Shown here piece after piece: positions 33,815 to 42,090 of a stretch of 64,000 nucleotides of DNA. The notes below the pieces were generated by a model, which saw only the letters and a list, made by a program, of their open reading frames with translations, searched no databases and was not told the DNA's origin. A program made the translations under genes and the position numbers. Within the stretch, counting starts at the first letter, position 1. Each line of letters opens with the position of its first letter. Origin of the DNA: JAGHKQ01 sp041920565 (GTDB lineage Bacteria > Bacillota > Bacilli > Bacillales > Bacillaceae_G); the NCBI GenBank assembly GCA_041920565.1, contig JBHGXS010000141.1, positions 1 to 64,000 of the forward strand. The letters run 5' to 3'.

Positions 33815-33844
33815 TCATATCTCTTCGTTGTCCCTCATACCTAT
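33815..33844 (+). promoter_or_regulatory. Possible sigma-E promoter of cwlJ-gerQ
   Basis: TCATATC (33815-33821) and CATACCTA (33836-33843) are 14 bases apart and resemble the sigma-E elements (KMATATW and CATACAHT). cwlJ is made in the mother cell under sigma-E in B. subtilis, which agrees. This implies a leader of about 150 bases. Confidence 0.4.
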
Positions 33845-34001
33845 GAATTAGTGGTTCATAAGTCAATGAATTCATCCTATATATAAATCGTAATAAATAG
33901 AACCGCCTGGGATGTCTCTTCGATTCTGTAAAGTGAAACCTTCATCAACGGGGCTTCCCTCCCTACCGACAGTTTGAAAGGGACAAAAGCGAGGTGAGCA
34001 A

Positions 34002-34433
34002 ATGGCTGTTATTAAGGTAACCGAAGAAGATGTAAAACTTCTCGCTAGACTAATAAGGGCAGAAGCTGAAGGCGAAGGTCAGCAAGGGATGCTTCTGGTA
34101 GGAAATGTAGGTGTTAACCGTGTACGCGCGAACTGCCTGGACTTTAAAAACATTAGGAATATGCGTCAAATGGTATTCCAAAGGCCGGGGGGATTTGAAG
34201 CCACACAGAAAGGTTACTTTTATCAACGGGCACGAGAAAGTGAAATGGCCCTGGCACGAAGAGTGATTAATGGAGATCGTTTCTGGCCCGCCACATATGC
34301 CCTTTGGTTCTTTCGGCCGGAAGGGGATTGTCCTGCAACTTGGTACAATCAGCAAAATACCGGAAGATATAAGAACCATTGCTTCTTCCAGCCATCAGGA
34401 AGCGATTGTCCAAGTGTTTACAACACGTTTTAA
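34002..34433 (+). CDS. cwlJ: Spore cortex-lytic enzyme CwlJ
   Basis: Cell wall hydrolase that degrades spore cortex during germination, responding to calcium dipicolinate. The 143 residues form one SleB/CwlJ catalytic domain ('ARLIRAEAEGEGQQGMLLVG', which includes the putative catalytic Glu, and 'YFYQRARESEMALARRVI'). It lacks a peptidoglycan-binding domain and signal peptide, as is normal for CwlJ. gerQ follows after 43 bases; GerQ is needed to place CwlJ in the coat. RBS GAGGTGAG. Confidence 0.93.
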   Translation: MAVIKVTEEDVKLLARLIRAEAEGEGQQGMLLVGNVGVNRVRANCLDFKNIRNMRQMVFQRPGGFEATQKGYFYQRARESEMALARRVINGDRFWPATYALWFFRPEGDCPATWYNQQNTGRYKNHCFFQPSGSDCPSVYNTF

Positions 34434-34476
34434 TCTCAACGTTTCTATATTTCATCTTTAAAAGGAGGGTTTTTCT

Positions 34477-34935
34477 GTGAGTCAAAGTCAACCGCCTAAA
34501 AATCCGTATAATGGAGCAGGCTTTTATCAGCCATCCGGAGCCTATTTGCCTCCAGGACAACAAGTTCCTCAGCAAGCTCCGATGCAGCAAGCTTATGTAA
34601 ATCCTGCGCAGCAACAAGCTCAACAACAAGCACAATTTGCAGCTGCTACAGGCCAGCTCCCGCTTGAGCAGTCTTACATCGAAAATATCCTGCGCTTAAA
34701 CAAAGGAAAAGAAGCAACGGTGTATATGACATACGAACGCAGCAGTACACTGGGCACCCAAGCATACAAAGGCATCATTGAAGCTGCCGGACGAGACCAT
34801 ATTATCCTTAGCGACCCTAATACCGAAAAACGTTACTTATTATTGATGGTTTACTTAGATTATGTAGAATTCAGCGGGCCAATTAACTACTTGTATCCTA
34901 CTCAAATGGCAAATTATACCTCCCGTCCATATTAA
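34477..34935 (+). CDS. gerQ: Spore coat protein GerQ
   Basis: A 152-residue coat protein that is crosslinked by transglutaminase and retains CwlJ. The N-terminal ~60 residues are rich in Gln, Pro and Ala ('QQQAQQQAQFAA'), likely crosslinking sites. The C-terminal half is the conserved domain ('SYIENILRLNKGKEATVYMT', 'GPINYLYP'). GTG start with AAAGGAGG upstream. Second gene of the cwlJ-gerQ operon. Confidence 0.93.
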   Translation: MSQSQPPKNPYNGAGFYQPSGAYLPPGQQVPQQAPMQQAYVNPAQQQAQQQAQFAAATGQLPLEQSYIENILRLNKGKEATVYMTYERSSTLGTQAYKGIIEAAGRDHIILSDPNTEKRYLLLMVYLDYVEFSGPINYLYPTQMANYTSRPY

Positions 34936-34936
34936 A

Positions 34937-34968
34937 AAAAGCTGGCAGTCGCTCGACTGTCAGCTTTT
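34937..34968. terminator. gerQ/ywdK bidirectional terminator
   Basis: A 14-bp stem with one wobble pair (34937-34950 with 34955-34968) with A and T runs, between convergent genes. Confidence 0.8.
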
Positions 34969-34974
34969 CCATTT

Positions 34975-35346
34975 TTATAATCCTTTTATAACGGCAATGC
35001 CCAATAACACCCATGCAGTTAAAAATGCAACACCGCCAAACGGAGTGATGGCTCCTAATATTTTAATACCGGATGTACTAAGAACATATAAACTGCCGGA
35101 GAACAGGATGATTCCTGCTACCATGAGCCAGCCGGACCAAGACACAAGCGCAGAATTGGAAAGCTTGTACCCTAAGAAAGCGACCACAAACAATCCGCCC
35201 GTTTGGAACATTTGGTAAGTAACGCCGGTCTTCCAAGTTTCCAGCGCCTTTGCAGAAATTTTCCCTTCCAAACCATGCGCTCCGAATGCACCTAACGCAA
35301 CGGATAAAAAAGCGCTAATACAACCTAGCAAGAAAAAGATCTTCAT
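34975..35346 (-). CDS. ywdK: DUF423 membrane protein YwdK
   Basis: A 123-residue protein with four predicted membrane helices and the family block 'LGAFGAHGLEGKISAKALETW' near the N-terminus. Function unknown. The ATG at 35346 has AGGTG upstream; a GTG at 35355 overlaps that site. It follows ywdI after 70 bases. Confidence 0.88.
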   Translation of the reverse strand: MKIFFLLGCISAFLSVALGAFGAHGLEGKISAKALETWKTGVTYQMFQTGGLFVVAFLGYKLSNSALVSWSGWLMVAGIILFSGSLYVLSTSGIKILGAITPFGGVAFLTAWVLLGIAVIKGL

Positions 35347-35416
35347 GAATGTCACCTATTTTCTTTTTTACTTTAATCATAAAGAAAATGAAAAGGATAC
35401 GCCAACTGTTTTGATT

Positions 35417-35716
35417 CTAAAATTCAAAAAGCGACGGACCGTTTGCATCATCTTCTTTCTCATACCGAGCAGATGCGGCCATGTTTATTCCTGAAGAAGC
35501 CGCTGCTTTTGGTTCCTTCCATTCTCCCATCATCACGGCCATTTCACGTTCAGAAATGTTAGAAGCAGCTGCATCCGGTTCTTCCAAAAGCAGCTCACAT
35601 AAAGCACGAATAGCTGTCAGGTGCTCTCTCACCTTTTGTTCATTATGCTTCTGCCTGGAAGCCGCAGAAATTTCATGAGACATTTTATTTAATACTTTAT
35701 CGATGGAAACGTGCAT
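35417..35716 (-). CDS. ywdI: YwdI family protein
   Basis: A 99-residue soluble protein of unknown function. The helical N-terminal half contains 'KVREHLTAIRALCELLLEE'. The C-terminal half is variable and ends 'PSLFEF'. The ATG at 35716 has GAGGTGAGG upstream. It matches B. subtilis YwdI by place and length. Confidence 0.75.
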   Translation of the reverse strand: MHVSIDKVLNKMSHEISAASRQKHNEQKVREHLTAIRALCELLLEEPDAAASNISEREMAVMMGEWKEPKAAASSGINMAASARYEKEDDANGPSLFEF

Positions 35717-35733
35717 TTTCCTCACCTCTTCTT

Positions 35734-35838
35734 TTAGCTTTGCAGTTCTTTTTCAAATTGTTTTAGCTTTTCCGTTTGTCCAAACACTATTATAATATCA
35801 TTTTCCTTTAATATCTCCTGACCTTGATCAATAAAACC
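35734..35838 (-). pseudogene. RCK_C (TrkA-C) domain remnant
   Basis: About 34 codons with no start read like the end of a TrkA/KtrA C-terminal domain ('GQEILKENDIIIVFGQTEKL', then a Glu/Lys-rich helix and stop). An in-frame TGA cuts it off upstream. It lies 17 bases before ywdI. This would be the tail of a K+ transport regulator or antiporter whose body has been lost. Confidence 0.45.
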
Positions 35839-35859
35839 TCATGTTATTTACGTTATTGT

Positions 35860-36413
35860 TGTTACCGAATATGCTACCAGTATTCGCGTTGTCCAGCAAG
35901 CCATGGAGCGGGAACAAATAAGCTATGCAAAAAACAGCTTTAAAAGTGCAGGCATCGTCTCCGGTATAAACCAGCTGCTCGGCGGCCTCTTTTCTGCGAT
36001 TGGACCTGCTCCTCTTTCATGCGCAGCCGGATTTATCGCCAGCTCTAAAGTAACAGGTAGAAGTTCATACTTGGTTCGCTTTTCGTTATATTCATAAGCT
36101 GTTTACCAGCTCTTATGTCGTTTTTTGCAGCCATTCCGCCTGCAGTCGGCTACTCTGCTATTTTCCCCGTGTTTGCAAACATGATTGGCTTAGCACTTGA
36201 AGAGTTTGACAGCGTTTCAAATAAGGAACGACTCATGCGTGTTGCAGGTGTTTCGTTATTTATCGGAATCGGCATCATGTTTGTTCTTGCCCAATCTTTT
36301 TCAGCCTTGCATCCTTTTTCAGCAACGAATTGGTACTGGGATCTGTCATTTGTATTGTAATGGAAGTTGCATTCACTAGCAGACAACAAACGATGAGCCA
36401 ACAAAATGCATGA
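35860..36413 (+). pseudogene. ywdJ: Purine/xanthine permease remnant (YwdJ-like)
   Basis: Only the second half of an NCS2-family transporter remains, in three frames. The first segment reads 'RVVQQAMEREQ', 'GINQLLGGLFSAIGPAPLS'. After a shift near 36080, 'FFAAIPPAVGYSAIFPVF' and 'NMIGLALEEFDSVSNKER' follow. After another near 36330 the natural end 'VLGSVICIVMEVAF' is read to a TGA. The N-terminal half is absent. The position between ywdI and ung equals that of ywdJ in B. subtilis. Confidence 0.75.
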
Positions 36414-36496
36414 TTTGGAAACAATCTGTCCATTGCTTCTATAAAGCATTGTTGCTAGGATAGTAGTGTATTTCAACTAAGAAAGGACCAGCAGCA

Positions 36497-37318
36497 ATGG
36501 CGTATAAAATGATTGTACTAGATTTGGATGATACATTATTACGTGATGACAATACAATTTCTGCACGTACAAAGCAAGCGTTGATGGATGCACAAGAAAT
36601 GGGAGTAAAGGTCGTCTTGGCATCCGGGCGCCCGACATATGCGATGCGTAAAATTGCCGAGGAACTCCGCCTGGAAGAATACGGAAGCTTTATTTTATCC
36701 TTTAACGGCGCAAAAATCATTAACTGCAAAACAAACGAAGAGCTGTTCAGCAGCACATTGTCACCTGAAACGGCTCATCGCTTATATGATCTCAGCCGTC
36801 AAGAAGATGTTTGGATTCATACGTACGTGGGTGACGTTATTGTAACAGAAGCAGCCAATCCGTTTACAACGATTGAAAGTAACATTACAGGATTGCCTGT
36901 TGTTGAAGTTGATAGCTTTATAGAAGCGGTAACCGAGCCTGTCGTGAAAGTATTGATGCTTGAAGAGCCTGAACGCTTGGCTGAGGTAGAAAAGAAGCTC
37001 CAGCAAGAGCTTGCAGGTGAATTAAGCGTAATGCGCTCCAAACCGTTCTTCCTCGAATTTACGGAAGCCGGTGTCACGAAAGGAACAAGTTTAAATTACT
37101 TAATTCAAAAGCTTGGAATTAAGCGGGAAGAAGTCATTGCCATGGGCGACAGCTACAACGACCTGGCTATGATTGAATTTGCGGGCTTAGGAGTGGCAAT
37201 GGGTAATGCGCCTGATGATATTAAAGAAAAGGCAGATTACGTAACAGACACAAATATGAATGACGGTGTAGCGAAAGCAGTAGAAGAATTTGTGCTTAAG
37301 CAAGCTGCACTTATATAG
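36497..37318 (+). CDS. Cof-type HAD-IIB phosphatase
   Basis: A 273-residue haloacid dehalogenase-like hydrolase with the Asp nucleophile motif 'LDLDDTLLRDD', a C2B cap domain and the C-terminal 'GDSYNDLAMIEFAGLGVAMG' magnesium site. Such enzymes act on sugar phosphates or flavin precursors; the substrate cannot be read from the sequence. RBS AAAGGA. Monocistronic, with its own terminator. Confidence 0.9.
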   Translation: MAYKMIVLDLDDTLLRDDNTISARTKQALMDAQEMGVKVVLASGRPTYAMRKIAEELRLEEYGSFILSFNGAKIINCKTNEELFSSTLSPETAHRLYDLSRQEDVWIHTYVGDVIVTEAANPFTTIESNITGLPVVEVDSFIEAVTEPVVKVLMLEEPERLAEVEKKLQQELAGELSVMRSKPFFLEFTEAGVTKGTSLNYLIQKLGIKREEVIAMGDSYNDLAMIEFAGLGVAMGNAPDDIKEKADYVTDTNMNDGVAKAVEEFVLKQAALI

Positions 37319-37323
37319 CGAAG

Positions 37324-37346
37324 AACCTCCTTTTGGGAGGTTTTTT
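37324..37346 (+). terminator. Terminator of the HAD gene
   Basis: A 7-bp stem AACCTCC / GGAGGTT followed by six T residues. Confidence 0.8.
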
Positions 37347-37372
37347 CTTTATATACAGGAGAGTTCCTTTCT

Positions 37373-37549
37373 TCAAAACATGCTCCCGTCCCACACGATC
37401 TCCGTTTTGGCTTTCTGTTTTTTCATTTGCGGCTCCTCAAGCAGCAAAAAGACATTTTTTGACCGGAATCGTACCCATTCCTTCTTCAATCGCTGTATTT
37501 TGAGTTTCAAGCAATGAGCCAGCACGATAATTTGTTTACTTCTGCGCAA
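37373..37549 (-). CDS. Possible 58-residue basic protein
   Basis: An open frame starting with TTG at 37549, preceded by GGAAGGAGTGG at good spacing, and ending with TGA at 37373. It begins 'LRRSKQIIVLAHCLKLKIQR' and is Lys/Arg rich. The 'IIVLAHCL' block recalls the start of a larger hydrolase/DUF family, and a +1 frame continues sensibly after it, so this may also be a frameshifted remnant. It lies downstream of the ung terminator. Confidence 0.35.
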   Translation of the reverse strand: MRRSKQIIVLAHCLKLKIQRLKKEWVRFRSKNVFLLLEEPQMKKQKAKTEIVWDGSMF

Positions 37550-37614
37550 TAGACTCCACTCCTTCCTTATCCTGCAATATTCCTTGCATTATGTTCGACA
37601 AAAATCATAACAGA

Positions 37615-37655
37615 ACAAAAAACGAAGCACTTGTAAATATTACAAGCACTCCGTT
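37615..37655 (-). terminator. ung terminator
   Basis: A 16-bp stem (37621-37636 with 37640-37655) whose three mismatches are all G-U pairs on the minus strand, followed there by six T residues. Confidence 0.75.
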
Positions 37656-37675
37656 TTAAATTATGTACTCTATTT

Positions 37676-38356
37676 TTATATATCCGGAATCTCCCAATCA
37701 ATTGGCTCTTCACCAATGCTGCTAAGAAAATCATTAATTTTGGAGAACGGTTTGCTTCCAAAGAATCCGCGATTGGCTGAAAGCGGACTTGGATGTACAG
37801 ATTTAATGAAGTAATGCTGCTTATTTGTAATTAAGCGCATCTTTTTTTGTGCAGGATTGCCCCACAGCACAAACACAACCGGCTTCTCTCGTTCATTCAA
37901 CAGCTCGATCACACGGTCGGTAAAAATCTCCCATCCTTTTCCTTTATGAGAATTTGCCTCTCCTTGTCGTACCGTTAAAACAGTGTTTAACAAAAGCACG
38001 CCTTGTTCCGCCCATTTTACTAAAGAACCATGGTTTGGAATACGGCAGCCGATATCGTCATGCAGCTCCTTAAAGATATTTTGCAGTGACGGAGGAATGC
38101 GTACACCCGGATTTACCGAAAAGCTAAGACCGTGTGCTTGCTTCGGACCATGATATGGGTCTTGTCCCAAAATAACAACCTTCGTATCAGCATAGCTTGT
38201 ATAATGCAGCGCATTAAAGATGTCATTCATATGCGGGTACACTATTTGCGTGGCATATTCATGCTTTAGAAATTCCCGAAGCTCTTTGTAATACGGCTTT
38301 TCAAATTCGTCTTTCAACAGCGGCCACCAATCATTTTTCAAAATCTGCTGTGCCAT
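37676..38356 (-). CDS. ung: Uracil-DNA glycosylase
   Basis: Removes uracil from DNA in base excision repair. 226 residues. The water-activating motif 'GQDPYHGPKQAHGLSFSV' and the leucine-loop motif 'HPSPLSANRGFFG' are intact. The ATG at 38356 has AGGAT about 10 bases upstream; the GTG at 38365 is too near. Divergent from guaD. Confidence 0.96.
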   Translation of the reverse strand: MAQQILKNDWWPLLKDEFEKPYYKELREFLKHEYATQIVYPHMNDIFNALHYTSYADTKVVILGQDPYHGPKQAHGLSFSVNPGVRIPPSLQNIFKELHDDIGCRIPNHGSLVKWAEQGVLLLNTVLTVRQGEANSHKGKGWEIFTDRVIELLNEREKPVVFVLWGNPAQKKMRLITNKQHYFIKSVHPSPLSANRGFFGSKPFSKINDFLSSIGEEPIDWEIPDI

Positions 38357-38456
38357 TTGCTTCACATCCTATCTCTCAGTCTTACTTTTATCTTTTGCTC
38401 ATACACATAATAGTACACATTTTTTCCTATCGGGAAAAGGAAGAGGAGGCATAGGA

Positions 38457-38933
38457 ATGAATCATGCACACTTTATGAAGCTGGCTGTTGAAGCGGCGTT
38501 TGAAAATGTAAAACAAGGACGAGGCGGTCCGTTTGGAGCTGTTATCGTAAAAGACGGGGCGGTTGTTGCTGTAGGGACAAATGAAGTAACATCCGCGAAT
38601 GATCCAACCGCGCATGCAGAAGTGCAAGCCATTCGAAAAGCATGCCGAGCACTTGGTGATTTTCAATTAAAAGACTGCATTTTATATACAAGCTGTGAGC
38701 CTTGTCCGATGTGTCTCGGCGCCATTTACTGGGCTCGCCCTAAAGAAGTGTATTATTGCTTCACCCGTGAAGAGGCTGCTGACATTGGATTTGATGATGC
38801 CTTTATTTACGACCAGATTCCTTTACCTATCGAAGAACGGGCCATTCCTACAAACAGACTCTCACTTCCTCTTGACGAAGGGCAAAACCCGTTTACACAT
38901 TGGACAGAAAAACAAGATAAAATTGAATATTGA
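38457..38933 (+). CDS. guaD: Guanine deaminase
   Basis: Converts guanine to xanthine and ammonia. 158 residues of the cytidine-deaminase fold. The zinc site is 'HAEVQA' with 'TSCEPCPMC'. The sequence is much like B. subtilis GuaD ('RGGPFGAVIVKDGAVVAVG', 'LGAIYWARPKEVYYCF'), including the C-terminal ending in '..EY', which separates it from the tRNA deaminase TadA. It remains intact although the nearby purine permease gene is broken. RBS GAGGAGG. Confidence 0.92.
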   Translation: MNHAHFMKLAVEAAFENVKQGRGGPFGAVIVKDGAVVAVGTNEVTSANDPTAHAEVQAIRKACRALGDFQLKDCILYTSCEPCPMCLGAIYWARPKEVYYCFTREEAADIGFDDAFIYDQIPLPIEERAIPTNRLSLPLDEGQNPFTHWTEKQDKIEY

Positions 38934-39086
38934 TCGCTTCTAAATTTCTGCTTGTTTTTGTATTGGATAAAAAAGCAGCTTTAATTCCCCTCTCTCCTCC
39001 CATTCCCTGTATAGCTTTGCTTTAGAACCTCTTTTCATACAAGGAGAATACCTCACTTATTATTGAATTTATGCAATTTAAACAAA

Positions 39087-39128
39087 AGGGTGTCTCAAAA
39101 GGTTAACACTAACCTTTTAAGACACCCT
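39087..39128. terminator. Large hairpin terminator, ABC operon/guaD side
   Basis: A 19-bp stem with one mismatch (39087-39105 with 39110-39128) and a 4-base loop, 10 bases past the permease stop. Short A and T runs flank it, so it could work both ways. Confidence 0.75.
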
Positions 39129-39138
39129 CTTCTCATTT

Positions 39139-40131
39139 TTAGCTGGTCATATCTTGCTTTGTAAACACAAAGAACGCAATGAATAAGGAAACGACAGCCC
39201 AAACTGTTAAGTTCATAAGTGAAAAGCTCATGGATAATCCTTTCAATGCGGGAAGCTTCCCAGACAAATAATCCGTCAGCGTCAGATTTACGCTAAAAAT
39301 GTACTTTGCTCCTTCCCATGCAGTGGCAAAGCTGCTCAAAATTCCTCCTGCAATCAATGCCGCAAGCATGACTCCCATTCCTGCCGGAGTATTGCGGATT
39401 AATACTGATACCATAAAAGAAATGGTTCCGACCACAACCGCCACAAACCAAGCTAATCCATAAGCCATCATAATATATTTCCATTGCGGGATAAGATGGA
39501 CAAAGTTTGTGTTCAGGCTGTCATTTTCAATAACAAATCCCGTCAGAATCGGCATGGTCCAGCCGCTGTAGCCAAACACAACTCCGGAAATGATATAGGA
39601 CAATATCCCGACAATAAGCAAAATTAACGAGATAAACAATACCATGGCCACATACTTGCTTAATAAAATCTTCCATCTTCGGATCGGCCTCGTCAGCAAC
39701 ATTTTTATCGTCCCGTCGCTTCGTTCTCCTGAAACAATATCGATTGCTACTATCATTACAAGCAACGGAACAAATAACGTAATACCTTGTTCAATAAATC
39801 CCCTTACAAAGGTAGGAGCACCTGGTGCATTCGGATTAATATCATGTTCGAGATAGTATTGCTGCTGATCAACCTGCACCTTCAGCCATTGGCGCCATTC
39901 CTCCGGTAGCCTCGAGTTGTTTAATCGGTTTTGCGTATCTACAATTTGCTGCTGCAATGCGACTCGCCAATCATCCGTCCCCAATCGTTTAATTGTTGTT
40001 TGCACCTGCTTATATTGAGCGTACACAAAAATCGGAATCAGCACCGTTAAGATAAGAATGACAACAGCAATCCGCTTCTTTCGGTAAATCTTTTCCGCCT
40101 CGTTATAGACCAGATTGGAAAATTCACGCAA
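39139..40131 (-). CDS. ABC-2 type transporter permease
   Basis: A 330-residue membrane component with six predicted helices. One is near the N-terminus ('VVILILTVLIPIFVYA') before a ~100-residue extracellular loop. 'SGERSDGTIKMLLTRPIRRW' is the typical cytosolic ABC2 motif. TTG at 40131 is chosen because AAGGGG lies 8 bases upstream; it overlaps the end of the ATPase gene by 8 bases. Substrate unknown; exporters of this type often handle peptides or antibiotics. Confidence 0.85.
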   Translation of the reverse strand: MREFSNLVYNEAEKIYRKKRIAVVILILTVLIPIFVYAQYKQVQTTIKRLGTDDWRVALQQQIVDTQNRLNNSRLPEEWRQWLKVQVDQQQYYLEHDINPNAPGAPTFVRGFIEQGITLFVPLLVMIVAIDIVSGERSDGTIKMLLTRPIRRWKILLSKYVAMVLFISLILLIVGILSYIISGVVFGYSGWTMPILTGFVIENDSLNTNFVHLIPQWKYIMMAYGLAWFVAVVVGTISFMVSVLIRNTPAGMGVMLAALIAGGILSSFATAWEGAKYIFSVNLTLTDYLSGKLPALKGLSMSFSLMNLTVWAVVSLFIAFFVFTKQDMTS

Positions 40132-41053
40132 TCTCTTCACCCCTTGTAAGCTCCATGAATAAGTCTTCCAATGTAACAACAATTTCACGCACACCGTGTA
40201 CTTGTATTCCTTCTTCTATCAGAGCTTTATTATATGTACTGATTTGATCCAACGGCATACGGCAAATGAGCTTGTCATCATCCTCATTCAACTCCCTAAT
40301 AACCGGAGATTTTTTTAAAATTTCTTGCGCTCTCTCTAACGGCGTAACCTTCCATTCCACTTTATCCGTTGCGGTTTTTACCAATTCCTCAATGGTCGAA
40401 ACCGTAATCATTTTGCCATGATTAATAATGGCCACTCGGTCACACAGCATTTGTACTTCGCTTAAAAGGTGACTTGAGATGAACACGCTGATATTTTCCT
40501 TTTGTACAAGCTCATGAACAAATTCACGCAGCTCACGAATGCCGGCAGGGTCCAGCCCGTTTGTCGGCTCATCCAAAATAAGCAGCTTCGGGTTTCCAAG
40601 CAGCGCTTGAGCAATGCCCAGGCGCTGCTTCATCCCGAGAGAATATGTTTTTACACGATCATGAATACGTTTGTCTAGATGGACCATTCGCGCGATTTCT
40701 TCAATGCGTTCGTCCGATACGTCTCCGAGCATGCGAGCAAATTGCTTTAAGTTTTCCCATCCCGTCAGATACGTGTAAAGCTCAGGATTTTCCACGATGC
40801 TGCCGACTTGCCGCATCGCTTGACGGAATTGTGTTTTTACGTCATAACCGCCAATCGCTATTTTCCCTTCAGTCGGCTTGATGAGACCGACAAGCATCCG
40901 AATTGTCGTCGTCTTACCGGCACCGTTCGGACCTAAAAAGCCAAATACTTCGCCTCTATATACATCAAATGATATATTTTCCACCAGAGTCTTCTTTCCG
41001 ATTATTTTTTTTAAGCCTTGAACTGACAACACTACTTCCTTATCTGCGTTCAT
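40124..41053 (-). CDS. ABC transporter ATP-binding protein
   Basis: A 309-residue ATPase of the DrrA/BcrA type. Walker A 'GPNGAGKTT', signature 'YSLGMKQRLGIAQAL', Walker B 'LLILDEPTNGLDP' and an H-loop 'ISSHLLSE' are all intact. The C-terminal ~90 residues form the DUF4162-like extension common in exporters. The start overlaps the esterase stop (ATGA), and the stop overlaps the permease start, a tightly coupled three-gene operon. Confidence 0.93.
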   Translation of the reverse strand: MNADKEVVLSVQGLKKIIGKKTLVENISFDVYRGEVFGFLGPNGAGKTTTIRMLVGLIKPTEGKIAIGGYDVKTQFRQAMRQVGSIVENPELYTYLTGWENLKQFARMLGDVSDERIEEIARMVHLDKRIHDRVKTYSLGMKQRLGIAQALLGNPKLLILDEPTNGLDPAGIRELREFVHELVQKENISVFISSHLLSEVQMLCDRVAIINHGKMITVSTIEELVKTATDKVEWKVTPLERAQEILKKSPVIRELNEDDDKLICRMPLDQISTYNKALIEEGIQVHGVREIVVTLEDLFMELTRGEEIA

Positions 41054-41859
41054 TTCGTTTCACCCTCTTTCACGCTTATGCTCAATTGACTGGCTATGTT
41101 TTGCATAAGACGGCTTGCCATAAGTGCATACCCTTTTTCATTCGGATGAAAGTGATCCGTATACAACAATTCACTTCCTCTGCTTTGGAATAAATCAAAC
41201 ATCGGAACAATATATACATTTGGATAACTCAATGCAGTTTTCTCAAGCACTCCATTCCAATTCACGACCGCCTCTGACGAACCATTCAGCTCTTGTACAT
41301 CTTCAAACGGATTGTATAAGCCCACCCAAAAAATCGGGCTTTCCGGATTCAGCTTTCGAAGCTCCGCTAAGATTTGATTTGCATCGGCTGCAAATGTATC
41401 GACATCTGGTCTATATTTTGTTAAGTCAATATTCCCTAGTGTCTCCCAACCCGGAAACAGGTCATTTCCGCCAATTGTTAAAATGATGACATCGGCTTGC
41501 CGAATCGAATATTGTGCTCCTTTATTGGATAACTGAGCAACTAAATCTTTCGTTTTTGCCCCGCTCACAGCCAGGTTTGTCAGCGATGTTTTTTGTCCAT
41601 ATTCTGTTTCTAACGCTGCTCTTACTCTTCCGATATATCCAACTCCCTCCTTATCACCTACGCCGCGTGTAAGGGAGTCCCCTAAGCTGACAATGCTTAA
41701 TCGTTTCTTTTTTGCTTCTGCTTTTTGTTCATTTAATTGCGGCAAATTGGAAGCTTCAGGCCAAAGCACGTCTTTGACACCGATTGCAAAACCGTATGCA
41801 AATAATCCAAGTGAAGCAACAGTTAATACTAATATTCCTTTTACCAGCATTGACCTCAT
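41050..41859 (-). CDS. SGNH/GDSL esterase with N-terminal membrane anchor
   Basis: About 269 residues. One N-terminal hydrophobic helix ('VKGILVLTVASLGLFAYGFA') acts as a signal anchor. SGNH block I 'VSLGDSLTRGVGD' carries the Ser, then 'GGNDL' (block III) and 'DHFHPNEKGY' with the Asp/His pair. It is probably extracellular and acts on a lipid or acylated wall component. ATG at 41859 is preferred: a GGAG site lies before it, and a promoter overlaps the upstream candidates. First gene of the operon with the ABC transporter. Confidence 0.85.
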   Translation of the reverse strand: MRSMLVKGILVLTVASLGLFAYGFAIGVKDVLWPEASNLPQLNEQKAEAKKKRLSIVSLGDSLTRGVGDKEGVGYIGRVRAALETEYGQKTSLTNLAVSGAKTKDLVAQLSNKGAQYSIRQADVIILTIGGNDLFPGWETLGNIDLTKYRPDVDTFAADANQILAELRKLNPESPIFWVGLYNPFEDVQELNGSSEAVVNWNGVLEKTALSYPNVYIVPMFDLFQSRGSELLYTDHFHPNEKGYALMASRLMQNIASQLSISVKEGETK

Positions 41860-41895
41860 TCGCATCGTCTCCATCGTTTTCTGATAATTGACCAT

Positions 41896-41924
41896 ATTAT
41901 ACCAAAATAAAAAGAGAAACAAAA
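41896..41924 (-). promoter_or_regulatory. Promoter of the esterase-ABC operon
   Basis: On the minus strand an extended -10 TGGTATAAT (TATAAT at 41896-41901) lies 17 bases from a weak TTTTGT (41919-41924). It overlaps the first in-frame ATG codons, supporting a later start. Confidence 0.5.
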
Positions 41925-41943
41925 AAGCTAGGCTTGCAAAGAA

Positions 41944-42046
41944 AACTTGGCTAGCGTCAAGCCGTTAGGCACAGACGATTGCCAAGTTGCACTTAAGAGG
42001 GTAAGAAAGTATAATAAAATTTTTAAAATTTATACTTTCTTACCCT
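41944..42046. repeat. Two nested intergenic inverted repeats
   Basis: AACTTGGC (41944-41951) pairs with GCCAAGTT (41981-41988). Next to it GGGTAAGAAAGTAT (41999-42012) pairs perfectly with 42032-42045, leaving an AT-rich loop. They lie between thrB and the esterase operon. Neither has a T run like a terminator. The 16 bases at 41941-41956 recur with two changes at 30774-30789, so a dispersed intergenic element is possible. Confidence 0.5.
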
Positions 42047-42055
42047 TCATAGAAA

Positions 42056-42090
42056 AAACACCTTAAAAGCTAAATGCTTTCAAGGTGTTT
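42056..42090 (-). terminator. thrB terminator
   Basis: A 15-bp stem with one mismatch (42056-42070 with 42076-42090). The thrB stop codon falls at the loop boundary, and T residues follow on the minus strand. Confidence 0.75.

Noticed and set aside
38457..38933. tRNA adenosine deaminase TadA as the identity of this gene
   Set aside because: The sequence follows GuaD, including its C-terminus, and the place next to ung and the purine permease remnant supports guanine deaminase.
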